A stretch of DNA of 64,000 bases from Pseudomonas brassicacearum subsp. brassicacearum (lineage in GTDB: Bacteria; Pseudomonadota; Gammaproteobacteria; Pseudomonadales; Pseudomonadaceae), in the NCBI RefSeq assembly GCF_008801605.1, contig NZ_VZPJ01000015.1, positions 62,001 through 126,000 on the forward strand. Reading direction: 5' to 3'. Below are positions 23,083 through 31,324 of the stretch, in pieces. The translations under genes were made by a program, and so were the position numbers. Positions within the stretch are counted from its first letter, which is position 1. Each line of letters starts with the position of its first letter. Under the pieces are notes generated by a model. It did no database searches, was not told the origin of the DNA, and worked only from the letters and a program-made list of their open reading frames with translations.

Positions 23083-23571
23083 CTAACGACTCAAATCCAG
23101 GCGTTCATGCCACTGGGCAATCGACTCTTGGGGATAGACCTCGAACTGCTGGTCGCCCGGATGCGCCTCGACTTCCACCCACGGCGCCTTGGAACCCAGC
23201 ATCAGGTGGGTGTGCTCCGGCGGCACCGGTAGCGGTGTGTCGATGGCCGAGGCGAAGGGGTGAATCAGCTCCGGCCATTCAGGACTGAACAGCCATAACC
23301 CCGAACCGCACAAGGAACAGAAATGCCGTTCGGCGCTGCTGCGGTGGGCGCGTAGATCGCCTTCGTCCTTGAGTCGTGCGTGGTAGATCGAGATGTGCTT
23401 GCGACCGCGCACCTTCAGGCTCTGGGCATCGCCCCCCAGGTTGATCGCAAAACCGCCGCCGCCCTGGGTCTTGCGGCAGATCGAGCAGTAGCAGCGCTGA
23501 TAGGGGTAGGGGTGAGCACTGTCGAGGGTGAACGACACCGCGCCGCAGTGGCAGGATCCTTCTAGCTGCAT
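23083..23571 (-). CDS. GFA-fold (CENP-V/GFA) zinc protein
   Basis: A 162-residue cytoplasmic protein of the GFA family, some members of which react with glutathione adducts. It has the zinc ligands of the fold: SCHCGAVSF near residue 7, CYCSICRK near 28, and FCSLCGSG near 85. The ATG at 23571 has GGAGG upstream. The enzymatic role is not established for most members, so no reaction is assigned. Confidence 0.82.
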   Translation of the reverse strand: MQLEGSCHCGAVSFTLDSAHPYPYQRCYCSICRKTQGGGGFAINLGGDAQSLKVRGRKHISIYHARLKDEGDLRAHRSSAERHFCSLCGSGLWLFSPEWPELIHPFASAIDTPLPVPPEHTHLMLGSKAPWVEVEAHPGDQQFEVYPQESIAQWHERLDLSR

Positions 23572-23660
23572 GGGGAACCTCCAGTGGGATTGGAAATGAC
23601 TCAGTACAGCCTAGACAGTTTGCGTCTTGACAGTTGGATTGAAGGTGACCATGCGACCGC

Positions 23661-23756
23661 CTTCGCGAGCAAGCCCGCTCCCACAGGGGATTTTCTGTGT
23701 AGATACAATTTGTGGACACTGAAGATCAACTGTGGGAGCGAGCTTGCTCGCGATGA
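23661..23756. repeat. REP pair, inverse arrangement
   Basis: CGCGAGCAAGCCCGCTCCCA (from 23664) is followed about 45 nt later by TGTGGGAGCGAGCTTGCTCG (from 23731). The order of the two halves is opposite to that of most pairs in the window. Confidence 0.8.
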
Positions 23757-23769
23757 ACGATGACACGGT

Positions 23770-24387
23770 CTAGCGACCGGGCACCCGCCACAAATACCAC
23801 GCCGCCACCGTCCGATAAGGGCTCCAGGCCAGGCCGATCTCAACCATCCGCTTGCGGCTGGGCTGTTGCTCCAACCCCTTGAGCCGTCGATAACCTTCAC
23901 GTACGCCAAAGTCATCGGCTGGCAGGATGTCCGGCCGTTCCAGGCTGTAGATCAGCAGCATCTCCACGGTCCAGCGCCCGACGCCGCGCAAGCTGACCAG
24001 GCGCTCGATCAACGCTTCATCCTCCATCGCCCGCGCAGTGGCGTAATCCGGCACGATGGCGTCCAGCGTTGCCTGGGCGATGCCCTGGATCGTCGCGATC
24101 TTGCTCGCGGAAAACCCACAGCCGCGCAACTGCGCAACGTCTGTCGCCAGGATCTGCCCGGGATTGGGGAATGCCTGCGCCGGGAACAACGCCAGCAGCC
24201 GGCCGAGGATGGCATCGCCTGCCTTGGCGTGCAGTTGCTGGTAGGCAATCGCCCGCACCAGGGCTTCATAGGGGTCACGGGCCGGCTTGGGTTGCAGCAG
24301 GCAAGGGCCGATCGCCTCGACGTGACGTCGCCAGTCTTCGTCGAGGCTTGCCAGCACGGCACTGGCCTCGTGGTAGGGCACAGGCAT
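23770..24387 (-). CDS. alkA: DNA-3-methyladenine glycosylase (AlkA-like, HhH-GPD)
   Basis: A base-excision glycosylase that removes alkylated purines. The 205-residue product has the helix-hairpin-helix LVSLRGVGRWTVEMLL (about residue 133) and the catalytic Asp in ILPADDFGV (about 156). It lacks the N-terminal TBP-like domain of E. coli AlkA. The ATG at 24387 is preferred, with GGAG 12 nt upstream; a TTG at 24414 overlapping the ada stop is possible. It is co-oriented and contiguous with ada, so the two form an alkylation-response operon. Confidence 0.87.
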   Translation of the reverse strand: MPVPYHEASAVLASLDEDWRRHVEAIGPCLLQPKPARDPYEALVRAIAYQQLHAKAGDAILGRLLALFPAQAFPNPGQILATDVAQLRGCGFSASKIATIQGIAQATLDAIVPDYATARAMEDEALIERLVSLRGVGRWTVEMLLIYSLERPDILPADDFGVREGYRRLKGLEQQPSRKRMVEIGLAWSPYRTVAAWYLWRVPGR

Positions 24388-24410
24388 CAGGTATTCGTTC
24401 TCCGGGGCGC

Positions 24411-25493
24411 TCAAAACGCCAGGGGCAGTGAAACCTGCACCGCGGCTTTCTCCAGCCGTAGCAGAAACGCCTTGCGCGGCTGTCCGCCACCATAGCCGGT
24501 CAACGAGCCATCCGCACCGATCACCCGGTGGCAGGGAATGACGATGGCCAAGCGATTCTGCCCGTTGGCCAGGCCCACGGCGCGGCTGGCGCCAGGGCTG
24601 CCCAGCGCCGTGGCGATGCCGCCGTAGCTGCGGGTTTCGCCGTAGGGGATCTTTTGCAGTTCAGCCCAGACCCGTACGGCGAAGGCGCTGCCGGGCATGT
24701 GCAGCGGGACGTTGAATGCCGTGAGCTTGCCGGCGAAATAATCGGCCAGTTCGGTTTCGATCTGTTGCAAATGAGCGTTGTGCCCCGGCGCAACCGTGTA
24801 GCCGTAGCGTTGCTGCAGCTCTTCCAGTTCCTTGGTCAGGGCCGGGCGGTCGAGGAACTCCAGCAGCACCAGGCCTCGTCGTTCGGCCATGGCCAGCATG
24901 GGGCCCAGCGGTGTGGTCAGGCGGGTGAACAACAAAGGTTCGCTGAGGGCTGCGCGGCCCGGCGTGATGTGGAAGGATTTCACGAAGGCATCACGAAAAC
25001 CGCTCAATGACTCGTAGCCGGAGTCGAACGCGGCATTGTCGATGGAACTGCCGTCCTTGATGCCGCCCAGGGCAATGCCCAGGCGGCGGGTGCGCAGGTA
25101 GGCGTGAAAGGTCATGCCGAAATGTTGCTTGAACCAGCGGCGCAGTTTCAGCGGCTCGATACCTTGTTCCAGCAGCAGGGCATCGGTCCAGCGCAGGTCG
25201 GGTTCGGCGTCCACGGCCTTGAGTAGGGCCTGGATCCAGTCTGGCGCGATGGCGGCGGCGTCCAGCGGCTTGCAGCGCAGGCAGGCCCGGTAGCCGGCCG
25301 ACATGGCTTCGTCGGCATGGGCGAAGAACTCGACGTTCTCCGGTTTCGGCTTGCGCGCGGTGCAACTGGGGCGACAGAAAATACCGGTGGTCTTGACCGC
25401 AGTGAAGAACACCCCCTCGTAGGCGGTGTCTCGTTCGAGCATGGCGCGGACCATCTCGGCATGGGGCGGGAGCAGCGAGTCGTGTAGGTTCAT
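24411..25493 (-). CDS. ada: Bifunctional alkylation regulator/methyltransferase Ada
   Basis: Ada accepts methyl groups from damaged DNA and activates its own operon. The 360-residue product has an N-terminal zinc domain with FCRPSC (about Cys39/43) and CLRCKP (about 72/75), an AraC-type helix-turn-helix region (about 85-185), and a C-terminal O6-methylguanine transferase with IPCHRV (about Cys320). All key cysteines are present. The ATG at 25493 is used; an ATG three codons upstream exists. Followed by alkA with a 23-nt gap or an overlap, depending on the alkA start. Confidence 0.93.
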   Translation of the reverse strand: MNLHDSLLPPHAEMVRAMLERDTAYEGVFFTAVKTTGIFCRPSCTARKPKPENVEFFAHADEAMSAGYRACLRCKPLDAAAIAPDWIQALLKAVDAEPDLRWTDALLLEQGIEPLKLRRWFKQHFGMTFHAYLRTRRLGIALGGIKDGSSIDNAAFDSGYESLSGFRDAFVKSFHITPGRAALSEPLLFTRLTTPLGPMLAMAERRGLVLLEFLDRPALTKELEELQQRYGYTVAPGHNAHLQQIETELADYFAGKLTAFNVPLHMPGSAFAVRVWAELQKIPYGETRSYGGIATALGSPGASRAVGLANGQNRLAIVIPCHRVIGADGSLTGYGGGQPRKAFLLRLEKAAVQVSLPLAF

Positions 25494-25637
25494 GGGCCTG
25501 AGCATAGAACCGTGCCCGGAACGACTCCACCGAAAAATCGACAGTGAATTCCGTTCACTTGGTCGGACGGTCACGAACAAAAATTGAACCTGCGAGTCTT
25601 AAAGGTTCAACCGTTGTTTTTGTCTTTCGGAGACATC

Positions 25638-26111
25638 ATGTCCAAACATAAGAAATCCCTCATCGCCGTTGCTGTCTGTGCCTTGGCGTTCGGTGCCTCG
25701 GCCTTGCTGCCTGCTGAGTTGTCGCCTATCGGTTCGAGCTATGCCGCAGGCGGCAATGGGGGTGGTGGCGGCCACGGTGGAGGAAACGGTGGTGGCAATG
25801 GCGGTGGCCACGGTGGTGGCATCGGTGGTGGCCAGGACCATGACAAGTCTGGTGATTCCAGCGGCCTTGGCAAAGGATTGGTCAGCGACCACACCGGTAC
25901 CCGCACCCGCGATCATGGCCTGAGCGGCAAGCACACTGGTACCACTCGCACCGACCGCACCAGCAAGGCTTCGCTGACCTCGAGCATCGCCAACGACCGT
26001 GATACCCGTGGCCTGACCAAGGCATCGGCGATTTCCACCGCTACACCAGGTACCCACAACACCAAGGGCCTGACCAACGCGACCACCTCTTCGATCAAGA
26101 ACGACCGCTGA
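25638..26111 (+). CDS. Secreted glycine-rich protein of unknown function
   Basis: A 157-residue protein with a signal peptide (about 1-36, ending near SSYAAG), then a Gly/Asn/His-rich block of GGG-H/N repeats (about 37-65), and a Thr/Ser/Asp/Arg-rich tail with repeated motifs such as ANDRDTRGLTKAS and HNTKGLTNAT. No cysteine remains after the signal region. The ATG at 25638 has GGAG 6-7 nt upstream. I recognise no family; the composition resembles cell-surface or biofilm-associated proteins. It is monocistronic with its own terminator. Confidence 0.75.
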   Translation: MSKHKKSLIAVAVCALAFGASALLPAELSPIGSSYAAGGNGGGGGHGGGNGGGNGGGHGGGIGGGQDHDKSGDSSGLGKGLVSDHTGTRTRDHGLSGKHTGTTRTDRTSKASLTSSIANDRDTRGLTKASAISTATPGTHNTKGLTNATTSSIKNDR

Positions 26112-26118
26112 TCGCTTG

Positions 26119-26160
26119 AAAAAAAGCCGCGACGCCTGTGCATGGCGTCGCGGCTTTTTT
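26119..26160. terminator. Terminator between the Gly-rich gene and trkH
   Basis: AAAAAAGCCGCGACGCC and GGCGTCGCGGCTTTTTT form a long perfect stem with an A run on one side and a T run on the other, so it can act in both directions. Confidence 0.93.
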
Positions 26161-26189
26161 GTTTGTCTGTTTTGCCTGACCCGACGTGT

Positions 26190-27644
26190 TCAATACTTCC
26201 AGAACACCGGCGTGAACAACACCAGCACTGTCAGGATCTCCAGCCGACCCAGCAGCATACCAATGGTCAGCAGCCACTTCGCCGCATCCGGCAAGGTCGA
26301 GAAGTTGCCGGCTGGCCCGATGATCGTGCCCAGCCCCGGGCCCACGTTGCACACGGCGGTGGCCGCGCCGGTCAGGGCGGTGGTCCAGTCCAGGCCGATC
26401 AGCGCCAACCCCAGGGCGATAGCGCCAATGGTGATGGTGAAGAAAAACGAAAAGGTCAGCAGCGAACGGACGATCTCTTCGTCGATGGGGTGATTGTTGT
26501 ATTTTTTCTGGATCACCGCCCGGGGATGGATCAGTTGTTTCAGGCTGCCCATCAGTAACTCGCCGGCTACCTGGAAGCGGAAGATCTTCAGTCCGCCGGC
26601 CGTCGATCCCGAGCAACCGCCAACGAACGTCAAATAGAAGAACAGCAGCAAGGCAAAGCTGCCCCATAGGGTGTAGTCGCCCAGCGCCACGCCCGTGGTG
26701 GTGACCACCGACGTCACGTTGACGGCCACGATGCGGACCGCGTCCCACCAGCTGTAGTCGCTGTTCAGGCTCAGCCAGGTCCCCACGATGAGCCAGGTGA
26801 TGACCAGGAATCCGACGAATCCCCTGACTTGCTGGTCCTTGAGCAACGCGCGTTTGTGGCCGCGCAAGGTGGCGACGTACAAGGTGAACGGCAGCGCGCC
26901 TGCCATCATGACGACCACCGACACCCAGTGAATGGCCGGTTGGGGCCAATGCCCCAGGGAAGCATCCGACGTGGAGAAGCCGCCCGTGGAAATCAACGAC
27001 ATCGCGTGGTTGATCGCTTCGAAGGGCGTCATGCCGGCCAGCCACAAGGCCAGGGTGGCGAGGCCCGTCAAGCCGACATAGATCCACAGGATGTAGTTCG
27101 CCGCGACATGGGAGCGCGGTGTGACTTTCTCCGACCAGTCCGACGACTCGGTCTGGAACAGCCGCATGCCGCCAACCCGTAGCAGTGGCAGGATCGCCAC
27201 GGCCATGCCGATAAAGCCGATCCCGCCGAGCCAGTGCAGCATCGAGCGCCAGATCAACAGGCCGGGGGAGGCCGTGTCCAGACCGGTGAGGATGGTCGAG
27301 CCGGTGGTGGTGATGCCGGACATGGTTTCGAAAAAGGCATCGGTGTAGCTGATGTGCTGGATGAACACCATGGGCAGGGCGGCGAAGCTGCAGACGATGA
27401 CCCAACTGGCGGTGGTCAGCAGATACATGTCCCGCGGGCGCATCTGGGTGTGTGCTGGCCGACCGCGCGCCACCAGCGCGACGCCGCAGACGAAGGTGAT
27501 CAGGCTCGACCACAAAAACGCCGAGAGGTCATCGTTGCGCTCGTACATCACCAGCGTCAAAAGCGGGATTGCCATGCTGGCAGCCAGGGTGATCAGGAAA
27601 ATACCGAGGATGAAGCCAATAAACCGCACAACCGCAATGGACAT
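26190..27644 (-). CDS. trkH: Potassium uptake channel subunit TrkH
   Basis: TrkH is the inner-membrane pore of the Trk potassium system, gated by TrkA. The product is 484 residues, nearly the E. coli length. It shows the four pore loops, with SGITTTGST, SLISTGGFST, TSVVTTTGVA and AVCNVGPGLG as selectivity-filter segments. The ATG at 27644 gives the expected N-terminus MSIAVVRFIGF; the frame is open 131 codons upstream but overlaps the divergent exporter gene. No trkA is adjacent. Confidence 0.93.
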   Translation of the reverse strand: MSIAVVRFIGFILGIFLITLAASMAIPLLTLVMYERNDDLSAFLWSSLITFVCGVALVARGRPAHTQMRPRDMYLLTTASWVIVCSFAALPMVFIQHISYTDAFFETMSGITTTGSTILTGLDTASPGLLIWRSMLHWLGGIGFIGMAVAILPLLRVGGMRLFQTESSDWSEKVTPRSHVAANYILWIYVGLTGLATLALWLAGMTPFEAINHAMSLISTGGFSTSDASLGHWPQPAIHWVSVVVMMAGALPFTLYVATLRGHKRALLKDQQVRGFVGFLVITWLIVGTWLSLNSDYSWWDAVRIVAVNVTSVVTTTGVALGDYTLWGSFALLLFFYLTFVGGCSGSTAGGLKIFRFQVAGELLMGSLKQLIHPRAVIQKKYNNHPIDEEIVRSLLTFSFFFTITIGAIALGLALIGLDWTTALTGAATAVCNVGPGLGTIIGPAGNFSTLPDAAKWLLTIGMLLGRLEILTVLVLFTPVFWKY

Positions 27645-27786
27645 AGAACACGCCTGAATGAATGAGCCGCACAGTATTGTTTTTGTGGTGGGCTGATGGG
27701 TAGCCCCTTGGGCAGTTTTGTTCAATACCGCCCGCGATTGGCAATTTACCTTGATCGCCACCTCACAGATATGAAGAAGGTATGCG

Positions 27787-28374
27787 ATGAGTTTGATTCT
27801 TTCCATGGCGGCGTTTGCCCTGGTCGCCTCCATTACACCCGGCCCGGTCAATATCGTCGCCCTCAGCTCCGGGGCGCGGTACGGGTTTCGTGCGACGTTG
27901 CGCCATGTGGGCGGTGCAACCCTGGGGTTTGTCTTGCTGCTGGTGCTGATGGGGCTGGGGTTGCATGAAGTGTTGCAACGCTGGCCTGGCCTCACACGGG
28001 TGGTGCAACTGGGCGGCGTGGCGTTTCTGTTATTCATGGCCTGGAAACTGGCGATGGATAACGGGCATCTGGGCGGCGAGGACGATGGGCGAGCGCCTTC
28101 GATGTTCTATGGCGCGCTGATGCAATGGCTGAACCCCAAGGCGTGGCTGGCCTGCGTGGCGGGAATGGGGGCGTTCGTGGCCGATGGCGAGGCGCGGCTG
28201 GTGTGGCAGTTTGCGGCGATCTACCTGGTGATCTGCTACGTCTCGGTGGGCTGCTGGGCCTACGCCGGGAGTTTCCTGCGCACCTGGCTGGGTAATCCGG
28301 CGACCATGCGCCTGTTCAATCGGACGATGGCGGGGTTGTTGGTGGCCAGTGCGGTGTATCTGTTGTTGCCTTGA
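27787..28374 (+). CDS. LysE/RhtB family amino acid exporter
   Basis: A 195-residue inner-membrane exporter with about six hydrophobic segments. It carries the family motif ITPGPVNI near residue 17 and a GGATLGF segment. The ATG at 27787 has AAGG upstream. The divergently placed neighbour is trkH; the convergent AraC regulator at 29228-28404 is the likely controller, as such pairs are common. The substrate is unknown. Confidence 0.85.
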   Translation: MSLILSMAAFALVASITPGPVNIVALSSGARYGFRATLRHVGGATLGFVLLLVLMGLGLHEVLQRWPGLTRVVQLGGVAFLLFMAWKLAMDNGHLGGEDDGRAPSMFYGALMQWLNPKAWLACVAGMGAFVADGEARLVWQFAAIYLVICYVSVGCWAYAGSFLRTWLGNPATMRLFNRTMAGLLVASAVYLLLP

Positions 28375-28403
28375 GCCAACCCGCCACAAAAGGTGGTGCG
28401 GTA

Positions 28404-29228
28404 TCAGCCGCGATACTGGCCGGGCGTAGCCGCCAGGTGTTGCTTGAAGGCACGCTGGAAATGCGCCTGGTCGGCAAACCCGCTGTCCAGCGCGACGTCG
28501 GCGATCAGCTTGCCTTCGCGCAATTGGCGCCGGGCAAACTGGATCCGGCGGTTGACCAGGAAGGCGTGGGGCGTCATCCCGTAATGGCGCTTGAAGGCTC
28601 GGCTCAGGTAGGACGGCGACAGTTGCGCGGCGGTGCAGATGTCTTCCAGCTTCAAGGCTTCGCTGCAATGGTCGTGGATAAACTGCGCCGCACGCATCAG
28701 GCCCGGATGGCTGCCCCGGTCCGGGCGACCGGCAGGGTTGAGCCGTTGTTGCAGGTCGATGAAAAATGCCTCGGTGGCGGCGTGCTTGTGGTGCGTGTCG
28801 AGCTGCTCATCCACCAATTGCTCATACAACCTTCCCAATGCGGCAAACAGCTCCACATCGCGGCTGTGCGTGGTGGCGAAGCCCTGGAAATCCAGGCTTT
28901 CGTCAAAGCCGATACGGCGCTGCAAGTCTCTGAGCCACTGGGTGTCGACGTACAGCATCACGTAGGACCACGGTTGATCGTCGATCGGGTTGCACGCGTG
29001 GACGTCGCCCGGGTTCATCAGCACCACCGTGCCGCTTTCCACCTGGAAATTCGAGCGTTCGTGAATGTAGGTGCTGCGCCCGGCGGTGATCGCGCCGATG
29101 GAAAAGTGGTCATGTGAATGGCGCGAATAGCAGACCTTGCGTCCATCACCGATGGCCCGGGCTTCGATGAAGGGCAGGGCCGCGTCGCGCCAGAAGCGTG
29201 GGGCGTCGTCATGGGGGGCGTGCTTCAT
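28404..29228 (-). CDS. AraC-family transcriptional regulator
   Basis: A 274-residue regulator with an N-terminal cupin sensing domain (about 1-165, with RHSHDHFSIG and MNPGDVHACNP) and a C-terminal double helix-turn-helix (about 170-272, with LSRAFKRHYGMTPHAFL and DSGFADQAHFQRAFKQ). It ends 30 nt from the LysE-type exporter stop, so it probably controls that gene. The start is the ATG at 29228. Confidence 0.88.
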   Translation of the reverse strand: MKHAPHDDAPRFWRDAALPFIEARAIGDGRKVCYSRHSHDHFSIGAITAGRSTYIHERSNFQVESGTVVLMNPGDVHACNPIDDQPWSYVMLYVDTQWLRDLQRRIGFDESLDFQGFATTHSRDVELFAALGRLYEQLVDEQLDTHHKHAATEAFFIDLQQRLNPAGRPDRGSHPGLMRAAQFIHDHCSEALKLEDICTAAQLSPSYLSRAFKRHYGMTPHAFLVNRRIQFARRQLREGKLIADVALDSGFADQAHFQRAFKQHLAATPGQYRG

Positions 29229-29334
29229 CGGTCAGCGTCCTCGTCTTGAACCTGAGTGGCAGTGTATTAGTCCTGACCGGTAAATGCCCGTCGGATTTAG
29301 CCCGTTCGGTTTGAAGGGCTGGGGTCCTGGACTA

Positions 29335-29348
29335 GACTTCATGAAGTC
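29335..29348. promoter_or_regulatory. Perfect 14-bp palindrome before the diguanylate cyclase
   Basis: GACTTCATGAAGTC is a perfect palindrome 18 nt upstream of the start codon, in the spacer between the AraC-type regulator and the cyclase gene. It could be an operator; the binding protein is unknown. Confidence 0.4.
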
Positions 29349-29366
29349 CTGCCAATGGAGTTTCCG

Positions 29367-30329
29367 ATGCTTGCGCCACGCAAACCGGACGACGAAGCCG
29401 CTCGCCTCAAGAATCTGCACTCGCTCAAGCTGCTTGATACCGCACCCGAAGAGCGGTTTGACCGCCTGACCCGCCTTGCCCGACGCCTGTTTGACGTGCC
29501 CATCGCGCTGGTGTCGCTGGTGGACGCCAACCGGCAGTGGTTCAAGTCCAGCGCCGGCCTGGACGCCAGCGAAACCTCGCGGGAGATTTCCTTCTGTGGG
29601 CATGCGATTTTGCAGGATCAGATCCTGGAGATCTGCGACGCGGAACAGGATGAGCGCTTCCACGACAACCCACTGGTCACGGACAAGCCTGGCATTCGCT
29701 TCTATGCGGGGCATCCGCTGGGGATGGAGGACGGCAGCAAGCTCGGCACGTTGTGCCTGCTCGACACCAAGCCGCGCAAGCTCAATGACGAAGAGCGCGA
29801 ACTGTTGCGCGACTTGGCCCGCATGGCCGAGCAGGAAATGGTCGCGGTGCAGATGGCGAGCATGGACGAGCTGACGCTGCTGTCCAATCGGCGTGGCTTC
29901 AGGATGTTGGCCCAGCATGCGTTGAATGTGTGTGATCGCTTGTCGCGACCGGCGACGCTGCTGTTCTTCGATCTCAACGACTTCAAGCCGATCAACGACC
30001 GTTATGGGCACGCCGAGGGCGACAACGCGCTGAAAACGTTCGCCGATGTGCTGCGTATCGCCTTTCGCGAAAGTGATGTGATCGGCCGCCTGGGCGGTGA
30101 CGAATTCGTGGCGTTGCTCACCGGTTCTTCCCATGTCGAGATAGCGGCAATCATGGCGCGGCTCCAGGAAATCCTCGATGAGCGCAATGCGATGTTGCAG
30201 CGTGGCTATGACATTCGTTTCAGTGTCGGCCAGATCGAGTACGACCCCCAGCGTCATCAGTCGATCGACCTGCTACTGGCGGACGCGGATGCGGCGATGT
30301 ACACACAGAAACAGGCGCTACGCAGCTAG
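29367..30329 (+). CDS. GAF-GGDEF diguanylate cyclase
   Basis: A cytoplasmic enzyme predicted to make cyclic di-GMP. The 320-residue product has a GAF domain (about 25-155, including SFCGHAILQ) and a GGDEF domain (about 160-318). The active-site motif GRLGGDEF is intact (about 241-248), and an RESD motif five residues before it fits the inhibitory I-site. There is no membrane segment. The ATG at 29367 has GGAG upstream; an ATG 12 nt earlier is less likely. Confidence 0.9.
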   Translation: MLAPRKPDDEAARLKNLHSLKLLDTAPEERFDRLTRLARRLFDVPIALVSLVDANRQWFKSSAGLDASETSREISFCGHAILQDQILEICDAEQDERFHDNPLVTDKPGIRFYAGHPLGMEDGSKLGTLCLLDTKPRKLNDEERELLRDLARMAEQEMVAVQMASMDELTLLSNRRGFRMLAQHALNVCDRLSRPATLLFFDLNDFKPINDRYGHAEGDNALKTFADVLRIAFRESDVIGRLGGDEFVALLTGSSHVEIAAIMARLQEILDERNAMLQRGYDIRFSVGQIEYDPQRHQSIDLLLADADAAMYTQKQALRS

Positions 30330-30343
30330 CACAGGCTGATCCC

Positions 30344-30433
30344 TGTGGGAGCGAGCTTGCTCGCGAAGGCGTCGGCACAGTCAATATCAATGCCAGCAGA
30401 CCCACCGCCATCGCGAGCAAGCTCGCTCCCACA
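30344..30433. repeat. REP pair downstream of the diguanylate cyclase
   Basis: TGTGGGAGCGAGCTTGCTCG starting at 30344 and its reverse complement ending at 30433, with about 45 nt between the arms. Confidence 0.85.
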
Positions 30434-30453
30434 GGGGGGGTTGCAGTGGGCAT

Positions 30454-30495
30454 AAAAAAACGCCGCATGGCCTTTCCAGGACAAGCGGCGTTTTT
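30454..30495 (-). terminator. Terminator of the npp-fabI operon
   Basis: AAAAAACGCCGC and GCGGCGTTTTT form a stem with an 18-nt internal part, just beyond the fabI stop codon on the minus strand; the A run becomes the U tract. Confidence 0.85.
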
Positions 30496-30510
30496 GCTGC
30501 AACGTGAAGA

Positions 30511-31305
30511 TTACTCTTCGATGTTGCCCATGGCGGTGGTGTTGAAGCCGCCGTCCACGTACATGATTTCACCGCTGATGCCCGACGCCAGGTCCGAGCA
30601 CAGGAAGGCGCCGGCGTTGCCGACTTCTTCGATGGTGACGTTGCGACGCAGCGGGGTTTGCGCTTCGTTGGCGGCCAGCATCTTGCGGAAGTTCTTGATG
30701 CCGGAAGCGGCGAGGGTGCGGATCGGGCCTGCCGATACGCAGTTGACGCGGGTGCCGTCCGGGCCCAGGGAGCCGGCCAGGTAACGGACGCCGGCTTCCA
30801 GGGAAGCCTTGGCCATGCCCATGACGTTGTAGTTCGGCATGGTGCGCTCGGCGCCCAGGTACGACAGGGTCAGCAGGCTGCCGTTGCGGCCTTTCATCAT
30901 TTCGCGACCGGCCTTGGCCAGGGCCACGAAGCTGTAGGCGCTGATGTCGTGGGCAATGCGGAAACCTTCGCGGGTGGTGGCTTCGGTGAAGTCGCCGTCC
31001 AGTTGGTCGCCCGGGGCGAAGCCCACGGAGTGCACGATGCAGTCCAGGCCGTCCCACTTCTTGCTCAGTTCTTCGAAGACCTTGGCGATTTCTTCATCGC
31101 TGGCCACGTCGCACGGGAAGCACAGCTCAGGGCTCGAACCCCAGCCCTGTGCGAACTCTTCGACACGACCCTTGAGTTTGTCGTTCTGATAAGTGAAGGC
31201 AAGCTCAGCGCCCTCGCGATGCATGGCGGCGGCGATGCCGGATGCGATGGACAGCTTGCTGGCGACACCGACGATCAGTACGCGCTTACCGGCGAGAAAA
31301 CCCAT
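30511..31305 (-). CDS. fabI: NADH-dependent enoyl-ACP reductase FabI
   Basis: FabI catalyses the last reduction in each fatty-acid elongation round and is the triclosan target. The 264-residue product has the GVASKLSIASGIA nucleotide-binding loop near the N-terminus and the Tyr-x6-Lys pair in NYNVMGMAKA (about Tyr156/Lys163). The ATG at 31305 has GAGGAGC upstream. It starts 20 nt after the importer ATPase stop and is likely the last gene of that operon, as in P. aeruginosa. An internal promoter is possible but was not identified. Confidence 0.95.
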   Translation of the reverse strand: MGFLAGKRVLIVGVASKLSIASGIAAAMHREGAELAFTYQNDKLKGRVEEFAQGWGSSPELCFPCDVASDEEIAKVFEELSKKWDGLDCIVHSVGFAPGDQLDGDFTEATTREGFRIAHDISAYSFVALAKAGREMMKGRNGSLLTLSYLGAERTMPNYNVMGMAKASLEAGVRYLAGSLGPDGTRVNCVSAGPIRTLAASGIKNFRKMLAANEAQTPLRRNVTIEEVGNAGAFLCSDLASGISGEIMYVDGGFNTTAMGNIEE

Positions 31306-31324
31306 GTGTTGCTCCTCTTTCAGG

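Noticed and set aside
30344..30433. Repeated GAGCAAGCTCGCTCCCACA units as a CRISPR array
   Set aside because: The units are scattered, occur in inverted pairs in many intergenic regions, have no regular spacers and no cas genes; they are REP elements.
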